DNA of 64,000 nt from CAYFYJ01 sp964347415 (GTDB taxonomy: Archaea; Aenigmatarchaeota; Aenigmatarchaeia; CG10238-14). The notes beneath the pieces are model-generated. The model was not told the DNA's origin, did no database searches, and saw nothing but the letters and a program-made list of their open reading frames with translations. The stretch lies in the NCBI GenBank assembly GCA_964347415.1, contig CAYFYJ010000009.1:1-64000 (forward strand), given 5' to 3'. This document shows positions 57,562 to 64,000 of the stretch, piece by piece (the stretch's first letter is position 1; every line of letters starts with the position of its first letter). Both the position numbers and the translations under genes were made by a program.

Positions 57562-58190
57562 CCTGCCTTCCTCGAATGTTTAATTATCATTTCATACAGA
57601 TTATTGATATTTTTCCCTTTCAGAGCCGATATCTCTACGAGTGGATATTGTGGGAATGCTTCCTTAATGTCTTGCGGCTTTGCTCGTTTCTTGTCAATTT
57701 TGTTCGCTACCAGTATAACTGGGATTCCTTTCGCTTCCAAGTTTCCGAGCAGAGTTATGTTAACTTGTGTTAAAGGATCTCTTGTTGCATCCATTACAGC
57801 CAGAACAGTGTCGACATGGTTAAGCCATTTTATCGCCTCTACAACGCCCTTAGTGGCTTCCTTTGCCCTTTGTTTGGCGGCCTTTTTCTTGATTTTATAC
57901 TTCAGGAATTTTCTATAATCGACTTTGGTTGCTATCCCAGGCATGTCTAATATATTTATGTTGAGTTTCTTCCCGTTTGATTCGATCAATACTTTCTCTT
58001 TTTTTTGTACTAACCTTGTCTCATGCGGGATCCGGGATGCCTTTCCCATTTCTTCTCCTGCCCAATCCATACAGATTTTATTGGCCAGAGTAGTTTTTCC
58101 AACGTTCGTACAACCGTATATACCTAAACTGATGTCTTGTCTCAATCTGAAGAAGTTGCGTATCCAGTTGACAAATCTACCGAAAACCAT
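57558..58190 (-). CDS. Era/Obg-type GTPase
   Basis: About 210 residues from ATG 58190. G1 P-loop GIYGCTNVGKTTLANK (GCTNVGKT), G3 DMPGIATKV, G4 NKIDKK and G5 EISALKG are all present. Switch residues are as in TRAFAC small GTPases. First gene of the GTPase-DUF2073-zinc-ribbon operon. An ATG at 58223 is in frame, but the predicted TATA box (about 58238-58248) places the RNA start downstream of it. Likely ribosome- or envelope-linked, as inferred from the family only. Confidence 0.88.
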   Translation of the reverse strand: MVFGRFVNWIRNFFRLRQDISLGIYGCTNVGKTTLANKICMDWAGEEMGKASRIPHETRLVQKKEKVLIESNGKKLNINILDMPGIATKVDYRKFLKYKIKKKAAKQRAKEATKGVVEAIKWLNHVDTVLAVMDATRDPLTQVNITLLGNLEAKGIPVILVANKIDKKRAKPQDIKEAFPQYPLVEISALKGKNINNLYEMIIKHSRKAG

Positions 58191-58257
58191 TGTATTCACT
58201 TTTATAAAAAATAGATGTTTCAAATATTTAAGAGTTAGAAGGTCTCAAAGGATGTAG

Positions 58258-58698
58258 TTATTGTAAGGTTGCTGTGTCCGAGTGGGTGAGATTCAAAAAC
58301 AAATCAACATAGTTTATTTTTACACTGCATGGGAATTGTATACAACCATGTAAAACAGTTATTTCTTTATACTGAGTGTAAATTACATCGTTTATAGAAA
58401 TCCTACTTTCTCCATTCTTTACTACTAAAGACGTATCATCGTGCTGAACGTAAGCGAAATAATCAAAACAGGGTTCACATTTACCCGTAGAGACGGTGGT
58501 AACTAGTACAATTGGAGTCGTGGTTGTTGTAGATGTCGTAGTTGTGAACAGTGTTGTTGTTTCTGGAGGGGTTGTTGTGGTTAAGCATAAAGATGGTTCT
58601 GAAACAATGGTTCCATCAGAACAAACGTATTCCTTTTGATCCACACAACCAGAAATCAGGAGGATTACCAATAATACCAATAAAACTATCATTTTCAT
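58258..58698 (-). CDS. lipoprotein or anchored surface protein with Thr-rich stalk
   Basis: 146 residues. Signal peptide with lipobox-like ISGC (Cys18). A short Cys-containing segment (YVCSDGTIVSEPSLC) precedes a Thr/Pro-rich stretch at about 38-70. The C-terminal globular part has CEPCFDYFAYVQHDDTSLVV and more Cys. The Thr-rich portion probably is glycosylated. Similar layout to the 36993 protein but with a lipid-type N-terminal anchor. Confidence 0.72.
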   Translation of the reverse strand: MKMIVLLVLLVILLISGCVDQKEYVCSDGTIVSEPSLCLTTTTPPETTTLFTTTTSTTTTTPIVLVTTVSTGKCEPCFDYFAYVQHDDTSLVVKNGESRISINDVIYTQYKEITVLHGCIQFPCSVKINYVDLFLNLTHSDTATLQ

Positions 58699-58818
58699 AT
58701 TTCAGATATATTTTTTGTTCTTAAATAATTTTATAGATTACTCAGATTCGGTTAAACGAAAGGTTTAAAAACTTTTAAACTTGTATTTCTATAATTTTAA
58801 TCTATACGATTTCATGGT

Positions 58819-59106
58819 ATGTTAGTTCCTGAGGTTATGCTCGTGCTTTGGCCCAAAGATAAGCTCACTAGGTTTGAAGTCGCAAGAATTATCGGTGCGA
58901 GAGCTCTGCAAATTGCTCTAGGGGCCCCGATCTTGGTTAAAAAGAAGGAAGATAGATTCGACTCGACTGAACTAGCGGTGCGAGAGTTTAAGGCATGTAA
59001 AATACCGATGACTATTAGAAGGGTTTTACCGAATGGAGAAGTTGTTATCGTTGATATAAAACCAGCGATAAAAAACTGGTTGGATGATCATCACGGGAAA
59101 ATTTAA
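58819..59106 (+). CDS. rpoK: DNA-directed RNA polymerase subunit K
   Basis: 95 residues; homologue of eukaryotic Rpb6 and bacterial omega. LTRFEVARIIGARALQIALG is the signature, followed by STELAVREFKACKIPMTIRR. The N-terminal about 15 residues (MLVPEVMLVLWPKDK) are atypical; the shared domain begins at DKLTRFE. TATA-like GGTTTAAAAAC (about 58751-58761) sits upstream. Confidence 0.9.
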   Translation: MLVPEVMLVLWPKDKLTRFEVARIIGARALQIALGAPILVKKKEDRFDSTELAVREFKACKIPMTIRRVLPNGEVVIVDIKPAIKNWLDDHHGKI

Positions 59107-59114
59107 AGAAATAA

Positions 59115-60203
59115 TCATCTTGTTACATCTGCTGACTTGACTAATTTAAATAGTTTATTCGCTTTTTTATTCTTCTCAAAATGCTTTCTAATTGGTTTTA
59201 TTAATTTATCCACTGCTTCAGCTACCCCATTCTTCAGGTCCAAAGGATGAATTTTTCCTTGTCTGTAAAGTTTCTCCAATTCTTCATAACTTTCTATTTC
59301 AAGGTTTCCACCATAATTTGCAGGTCTGGCTATCTCAAGGATTTTTAACTTCCTGAAAATCATATACTTCGCATACTCTAGAACAGGATTATTGTCAACA
59401 ACCTTGACAGGACAAAAAGCATTGTTTATCTTTCGTTTGATTTCTTCCTTTGAATCATGAACGAGTATACATGTCTCTGGTTGACTCTTACTCATTTTCG
59501 AACTGATTTCTATGTCTATCTGTTTGTTAGTATCAAACCCATCTGGTTGTTTAACGCCTTGTAAACCCATTAGCATATGATGGCTGACTATGACGGGTTT
59601 CCACCAACCCAACTTAGGACCAACCTCTCTCGCGAGCATGTTCGCTCTCCTCTGGTCTAGTCCCAACTGGCAGATATCGGCCTTTAAATGAAAGATATCA
59701 GCAGTCTGCATCATAGGATAGAAGAGTAAAGCAGTTTCTTTTAATTCAGTTTCTTTCCTGCCCATGATAGATAAACATCTTATCGTTCTGTTGACTGTAG
59801 TATTCTTTGCTATCAATACCACTTTTTTCCAATACTCTGGGTCGGATATAGCATCACTGGTCCAGAGGAATTCAACTTTTTTTGTCGGGATTCCAGCAGC
59901 TTTCCATACTTCTATGAAATATTTGCCGACTTGCTTGATTTTCTCTAGATCTCCACCCATTTTGTTATTAAGCCAACCAAACCAATCTGCTATCCACAAT
60001 TTAAAGTGTATCCCAGCCTTGAGTAAATCTTCTATATTTATTGCCCTGTAGACACCAAAAGCTATGTGAGCCAATCCAGAAGGTTCAAAACCATCGTAAG
60101 CAATAGGATGAGTTTTGGTTTCTAACAACTCCCTCAGTTCTGGCACTGTGATTATCTCTTCCCCAACTCTGCCTATCAATTCAAGTTTTTTCTCCGTGTC
60201 CAT
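59115..60203 (-). CDS. tyrS: tyrosyl-tRNA synthetase (archaeal type)
   Basis: Class I synthetase charging tRNA-Tyr. Substrate region IAYDGFEPSGLAHIAFGVYR with HIGH-type HIAFG (about 44-48), GLDQRRANMLAREVGPKLGW (about 179-198) and the KMSKS motif SKMSKSQPETCILVHD. 362 residues, archaeal/eukaryotic TyrRS form without the bacterial S4 domain. Convergent with rpoK across an eight-base gap. Confidence 0.93.
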   Translation of the reverse strand: MDTEKKLELIGRVGEEIITVPELRELLETKTHPIAYDGFEPSGLAHIAFGVYRAINIEDLLKAGIHFKLWIADWFGWLNNKMGGDLEKIKQVGKYFIEVWKAAGIPTKKVEFLWTSDAISDPEYWKKVVLIAKNTTVNRTIRCLSIMGRKETELKETALLFYPMMQTADIFHLKADICQLGLDQRRANMLAREVGPKLGWWKPVIVSHHMLMGLQGVKQPDGFDTNKQIDIEISSKMSKSQPETCILVHDSKEEIKRKINNAFCPVKVVDNNPVLEYAKYMIFRKLKILEIARPANYGGNLEIESYEELEKLYRQGKIHPLDLKNGVAEAVDKLIKPIRKHFEKNKKANKLFKLVKSADVTR

Positions 60204-60300
60204 GTTATCTCACTATAATAGTAATTTTCGCATCCATGCATTTTAAGATATCTCTTGATATAGTCAAATCTTATTATCATCTCTTAAAATCTTCGATTAA

Positions 60301-60711
60301 TTAGATTTGATCCAGGATGTACAATTCGTTTATCTTGCTTGAAGCGTATCTTTCGATTAAATCCTTGCTCAAGTAAAAGAGGGCCGCTGAAAGTAAGCCG
60401 CCTCTCAAAGGATCTACTTTTCCGAAAAATGTCAAGGCCAACGGCATAGTAAACCCTGGTAAAGCTGCAGGTAACCAGCGAAACGTGTAGATGTCTTTAA
60501 GTGCAGATTTAAGTGTACTGCTAAGGTCTTTCTCTTTTCTCACTACTAATTTCCTTTTAAATAACTCGAAATAATTTTTGTCAATGTCTTTCTCTAATTC
60601 TATCTTAAATTTCAAACCATACCATGTTTTAATTGTTTTTGTATCTGGGTTGTAATCATTTTCGATCGATTGAAGTTTTTCTTCAAATTCTTTCGGTGTA
60701 AAAATCTTCAC
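60301..60711 (-). CDS. membrane-associated hypothetical protein
   Basis: 136 residues from a GTG whose last three bases overlap the TGA of the preceding winged-helix frame. N-terminal soluble region (MKIFTPKEFEEKLQSIENDY) and two hydrophobic stretches (about 82-100 and 104-118, WLPAALPGFTMPLALTFFGK). Not assigned. The tight overlap makes it a partner of the upstream winged-helix gene. Confidence 0.6.
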   Translation of the reverse strand: MKIFTPKEFEEKLQSIENDYNPDTKTIKTWYGLKFKIELEKDIDKNYFELFKRKLVVRKEKDLSSTLKSALKDIYTFRWLPAALPGFTMPLALTFFGKVDPLRGGLLSAALFYLSKDLIERYASSKINELYILDQI

Positions 60712-61043
60712 CCATCTTCATCACCTTCGATTAATCCAATAACAAACTTTCCAAAATCAGTCAACTTAACCATTTGAAAATGAGAGTTATTTCCAAACCT
60801 AATGAGATTCAAATTCTTCAGAATTTTAGCGTTCAACTTAAGTGTGGACAAAGGAATATCATGAGAAAAAGAAATCCTGTTCAATATCCTTGTGACAGTT
60901 TCATTCTTAATATTTTTTATCTGAGAAAGAATGAGAACTTGATTTTTGTTTAGAGCCCTGACTAAAAGAAGTCTTAAATCCTCTTTATGCTCTCGAGATC
61001 TTTCGCCCCGAGCTTTACATATTGGCTTTTCATCACACTCACT
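60708..61043 (-). pseudogene. winged-helix regulator with apparent frameshift at codon 2
   Basis: The frame codes for SECDEKPICKARGERSREHK through a winged-helix segment (NETVTRILNRISFSHDIPLS, then LNLIRFGNNSHFQMVKLTDF) to a stop coupled to the 60301 gene. No ATG, GTG or TTG occurs in this frame after the TAA at 61044-61046. The TATA-like box (about 61065-61074, minus strand) predicts RNA start near 61042, exactly at a GTG (61042-61040). One extra G after that GTG would give MECDEKPICKARGERSREHK. So either a one-base loss inactivated the gene or the sequence has an indel error. Confidence 0.6.
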
Positions 61044-61087
61044 TTACAATTCATGACGAAAGTAGATATATAAAGTTTTTGGACAGG

Positions 61088-62026
61088 TTAGGTTGCCCAT
61101 TTTCCATCCTTAATAAGAACTTTTCCATCAACTTCCAAAGTCGGTTTTAGTATTACCCCATCTATGTGTAAAGGTACGTCAACCTTTCCGTGCATAGATA
61201 GACTGTTTCCTATGGCTATGTGAACTGTCCCGAATACTTTTTCATCCTCTAAGATGTTGCCGATTATCTTTGCTTTGGGGTTGGTCCCGATACCGATTTC
61301 TGCAATATTTCTTGCCAATCTCCCGGTTTCATTTATTTCCCTCTCAAGCCTTTCTGAGCCTTTTATCTCCTCGACAAAGCCATTCTTCACCATATATCTT
61401 ATCCCTTCTCCGTAAAAGGCCATTTTATCTATGACTATGGTTCCTTGAGAGGTTCCTTCTACTGGTGCGGTCGCGGCTTCTCCTGCGGGCAAGTTGCAAA
61501 AATTGCCTTTTTCATGGATCATACCATCGTCCTTAACCCACTCCCTGCCTTCAACACTCGCAGTAAAGTCTGTTCCGTTATCAGAAGTTATCCTGATTTT
61601 TTTGGCGTTTTCTAGCTTTTTAACCATGTTTCCAGTTAACTTTTTTACTTCCTGATAATCCGCTGTTAATCCTCCCTCTGTGAAAGAGAACTTTGTTACT
61701 TTTGGCATTGAAGCTATCCTCACTCCTGCCTCAGATGCGTTTCTTCTCGCGGCTGTATGAGATATCGACCAAGAAGTTAGGATAAACAGGGCATCAGGAG
61801 TCTTCATCAATTCAGCTATTTCTTTAGATGGTTCTGTCCCGTTAACCTCTCTTGGTGGTATTAATTGAATCATACACTCGGCTCCCGTTTCTTTGACAGC
61901 TTTTGCTAATGCTTCGGAAAGTTCTATGGGCATCTTTTTGTCAGTGATGATGATTACTTTCTCGTCTGGTTTGATGTTCATGCATTGGTTTACAGCTATT
62001 CTTGCTCCTTCCATTAAATCGCTCAT
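61088..62026 (-). CDS. aminopeptidase T-like metallopeptidase (M29)
   Basis: 312 residues. Family features: NLPAGEAATAPVEGTSQGTI (metal-ligand Glu region), IAEIGIGTNPKAKIIGNILE, EKVFGTVHIAIGNSLSM and VPLHIDGVI near the C-terminus, supplying the dinuclear metal ligands. Clips N-terminal residues from peptides. Shorter than classical M29 aminopeptidases of about 400 residues, matching a short archaeal subgroup; the substrate range is unknown. Confidence 0.8.
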   Translation of the reverse strand: MSDLMEGARIAVNQCMNIKPDEKVIIITDKKMPIELSEALAKAVKETGAECMIQLIPPREVNGTEPSKEIAELMKTPDALFILTSWSISHTAARRNASEAGVRIASMPKVTKFSFTEGGLTADYQEVKKLTGNMVKKLENAKKIRITSDNGTDFTASVEGREWVKDDGMIHEKGNFCNLPAGEAATAPVEGTSQGTIVIDKMAFYGEGIRYMVKNGFVEEIKGSERLEREINETGRLARNIAEIGIGTNPKAKIIGNILEDEKVFGTVHIAIGNSLSMHGKVDVPLHIDGVILKPTLEVDGKVLIKDGKWAT

Positions 62027-62077
62027 AATTAATTGTTTGAATAGAACTTTAAAAATTAACTGGGGGATATGACTTCC

Positions 62078-62398
62078 TTAGATCAGTTTATATTGATGTA
62101 ACCAATATTTCCGGGTTTCAATGTCAAGTCCATTGAATCTTTCTTGTACTCTTCTCCATTGGTCGTGATTCAAAGGCGTTTTACCAGTCAATAAATTTCC
62201 TACGATCTTTTTTAATATACCATTACGCCTCGGACCATCTCCTAACTTATAATCAACTTCAAATCCAAGATGTTCACAGAATCCCAATTTATCTGCAAAA
62301 CTATAAGCAGTTGCGTTGAGCATACATTCTCTGACAGCTCGAAAACGTTTGACGTCTAGAGAACGGATTGTTGCTCCAACTAAATTCATATAACTCAT
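62078..62398 (-). CDS. hypothetical protein
   Basis: 106 residues, not recognised. Mixed alpha composition, basic (pattern LLTGKTPLNHDQWRRVQERF). No signal peptide, membrane segment or metal motif. Upstream of the beta-CASP gene on the opposite strand with a shared 94-base intergenic space. Confidence 0.6.
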   Translation of the reverse strand: MSYMNLVGATIRSLDVKRFRAVRECMLNATAYSFADKLGFCEHLGFEVDYKLGDGPRRNGILKKIVGNLLTGKTPLNHDQWRRVQERFNGLDIETRKYWLHQYKLI

Positions 62399-62492
62399 AA
62401 TTAAAAAAACAATAGTTGAACATTTAAATTTAACTTTTTCAATCCCAAAGAATAAAAGTTACAAAACGAATAATCTTCTAGGACGTGAACAT

Positions 62493-63767
62493 GTGATTCG
62501 TTTATCTTTTTTAGGAGGCACTAGGGAGGTTGGACGTTCCGCTGTCCTAGTCGATACTGGTTCAGAAAAGATAATATTAGATTATGGTGTTAAAATAAAC
62601 GTTAAACCAACTCAATACCCTCAAGAAGTTAAAACAAAACTAAATGCCATCTTATTATCTCATGCACACCTTGACCATTCAGGTGCTATACCAATACTAT
62701 ACCATCAGGGCCAGAAATGCACTTTTTATGGATTGGATATAGACAAGCCATTATCAAGGATGCTTATGTTAGATTCTTGGAAGATATCTAGATATGAGGG
62801 GGAAGAGGAAAGGTACACAAAAAAAGATGTAAGAACTGCTATGAGACGTTTCAGACCTGTAAAATATAATAGATCGTTTAGAATTGGCAAGACAAGAGTG
62901 ACATTTCTCAACGCTGGTCATATTCCAGGTTCTGCCATGATTCTGTTGGAGAAGAATAAAAAGAGGATACTCTATACAGGCGATTTTAACCTATCGGATA
63001 CCAGACTGACAACCGGGGCAGATTTTAACATGCCGAATGTCGATATATTGATAACCGAAAGTACTTATTCTGACAGAGAACATCCTGATCGGTCTAAAGA
63101 AGAGAGGAATATGGTTGAAGCTATAGAAGGGGCTATAGCCAATGAGGGCGTTGCCTTAATATCATGCTTTGCTATTGCCAGAACTCAAGAAATACTCTTA
63201 ATACTAGATGAGTATGAATTAAAAGAAACGATTTACATTGATGGTATGAGTAAAAAAACTACGAGAATAATCGATTCCTATCCAGAACTACAAAAAGATC
63301 ATGATCAAGTTAAGCGAGCTTTAAATAGGCTAAACGTGAAATTCATCACTAACCCTTCCATACGAAGAAAGGCAATAAAGAAACCTTCCATCATCGTTAC
63401 AACTTCTGGCATGTTGACAGGGGGGCCAGTTGCTCATTATATAGAAAAACTACATGATAGAACTGATTGTACACTCATACTCACTGGCTTCCAAGTACCA
63501 GGAACTGAAGGATCTTTGCTCTTAAAGACCGGAAGATACATCCATGAGGATCTCGATTTAAAGATGAAGATGTCGGTTAGACAATTCCATTTTAGTTCAC
63601 ATGCTTCTAGGACTGATTTGTTTAAGTTTGCAAGGCAGCTAAACCCAGAAAAGATATTCTGTGTCCATGGTGATAATACTATCAGGTTTGCCAAAGAATT
63701 GAAACATGATTATGGATTCGATGCAATCTCACCCAAAGATAATAGAGTCTTTTTAATAGACGGTTGA
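62493..63767 (+). CDS. beta-CASP metallo-beta-lactamase ribonuclease (aCPSF2-like)
   Basis: 424-residue RNA-processing nuclease. Metal motif HxHxDH in LSHAHLDHSGAIPILYHQ, GHIPGSAMI, TGDFNLSDT (motif 4 Asp) and beta-CASP motifs: ESTYSDREHPDRSKEERN and SSHASRTDLFKF near the C-terminus, then VHGD. No N-terminal KH domains, so it corresponds to the short aCPSF2/RNase-like archaeal group rather than aCPSF1. Acts as endo- or 5'-exonuclease in mRNA turnover. Confidence 0.92.
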   Translation: MIRLSFLGGTREVGRSAVLVDTGSEKIILDYGVKINVKPTQYPQEVKTKLNAILLSHAHLDHSGAIPILYHQGQKCTFYGLDIDKPLSRMLMLDSWKISRYEGEEERYTKKDVRTAMRRFRPVKYNRSFRIGKTRVTFLNAGHIPGSAMILLEKNKKRILYTGDFNLSDTRLTTGADFNMPNVDILITESTYSDREHPDRSKEERNMVEAIEGAIANEGVALISCFAIARTQEILLILDEYELKETIYIDGMSKKTTRIIDSYPELQKDHDQVKRALNRLNVKFITNPSIRRKAIKKPSIIVTTSGMLTGGPVAHYIEKLHDRTDCTLILTGFQVPGTEGSLLLKTGRYIHEDLDLKMKMSVRQFHFSSHASRTDLFKFARQLNPEKIFCVHGDNTIRFAKELKHDYGFDAISPKDNRVFLIDG

Positions 63768-63962
63768 ATAGAATACGTACAACACGAGTATCAGAATAAA
63801 AATGAATGCAGCATAGATCAGTATCAACTTTACTAGTGATATAGCGGTTTTGAACAAATATTTCCATAGGAAAACAACAAAAAGACCCCCGACAATTACA
63901 GCTACTACAAGGCCTGTTATACCCATTCGTGATGTCCACATTAAAGATGCGAACAATTCCAC
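63753..63962 (-). CDS. small two-segment membrane protein
   Basis: 69 residues (MELFASLMWTSRMGITGLVV start) with two long hydrophobic segments, about 13-33 and 40-65, interrupted by KYLFKTAI. Overlaps the 3' end of the beta-CASP gene by 15 bases on the opposite strand. A poorly constrained but protein-like composition; unknown function. Confidence 0.55.
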   Translation of the reverse strand: MELFASLMWTSRMGITGLVVAVIVGGLFVVFLWKYLFKTAISLVKLILIYAAFIFILILVLYVFYSTVY

Positions 63963-64000
63963 TAAAAGTTTATACAGATTTAACAGAGTGTTAACAGAAC

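Noticed and set aside
1..64000. CRISPR arrays, insertion sequences, integrases, rRNA genes.
   Set aside because: No regularly spaced repeats, transposase motifs, recombinase motifs or rRNA-like stretches were seen when reading the window.

Overview
The window comes from an AT-rich archaeon. It encodes a TATA-binding protein, archaeal RNA polymerase subunits N and K, aIF1/SUI1, an aRF1-type release factor, the RNase P protein p29, ScpB, archaeal ribosomal proteins (S4e, L18e), an archaeal prepilin peptidase and a tRNA with an intron in the anticodon loop. Promoters look archaeal: TATA-like boxes sit about 25 bases upstream of leaderless starts or of leaders carrying GGTG-type ribosome binding sites. 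Short intergenic gaps, many stop-start overlaps, Thr-rich surface proteins and small zinc-ribbon proteins would fit an uncultivated, possibly DPANN-like lineage, but the sequence alone does not settle the phylum. No insertion sequence, integrase, phage block or CRISPR array was seen.

Layout. 1-7660 (+): first half of the ribosomal superoperon (L3, L4, L23, L2, S19, L22, S3, L29, aIF1), split between L23 and L2 by an unknown membrane-linked gene and a secreted subtilisin. 7733-15702 (-): a very large secreted multidomain M64-type metalloprotease, an Lhr-type helicase and a B12-radical SAM enzyme. 15778-22173: Nth, UMP kinase, RqcH/NFACT, TBP, ScpB, SerRS and prepilin peptidase. 22203-25643 (-): second half of the ribosomal superoperon, inverted relative to the first (RNase P p29, S17, L14, NUDIX, L24, S4e, L5, a 61-residue ORF, S14). 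S8, L6 and the usual downstream genes are absent here. 25722-36956: thymidylate kinase, tRNA-Ala, nitroreductase, tRNA-Ile, a rubredoxin/FTR redox pair, radical SAM-SPASM, EamA transporter, Pit phosphate transporter with its DUF47 partner, LarA-like protein, malic enzyme and metallophosphoesterase. 36993-50983: surface protein, ValRS, transcription regulators, the release factor, TraB-like proteins, a deiminase-fold pseudoenzyme and a class III aminotransferase. 50980-54367: ornithine carbamoyltransferase, carbamate kinase and membrane proteins. 54429-56120: tRNA-Ser with an intron, tRNA-Gly, L18e-L13-S9-RpoN. 56308-63962: zinc-ribbon proteins, a GTPase-DUF2073-zinc-ribbon operon, a lipoprotein, RpoK, TyrRS, a winged-helix gene with an apparent frameshift, an aminopeptidase and a beta-CASP nuclease.

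Strongest observations: (1) the aRF1-type release factor has GGW where catalytic GGQ is expected, in a genome that also encodes RqcH; (2) the 58-nt intron of tRNA-Ser(CGA) has the full layout of a C/D box guide RNA (C, 12 nt, D', 3 nt, C', 12 nt, D-like); (3) L24 and S4e overlap by 98 nt in different frames; (4) the ribosomal superoperon is broken and invaded by secreted-protein genes; (5) two genes (release factor, M64 protease) appear to start at ATA and ATT; (6) a winged-helix gene appears to lack one base directly after its leaderless GTG.
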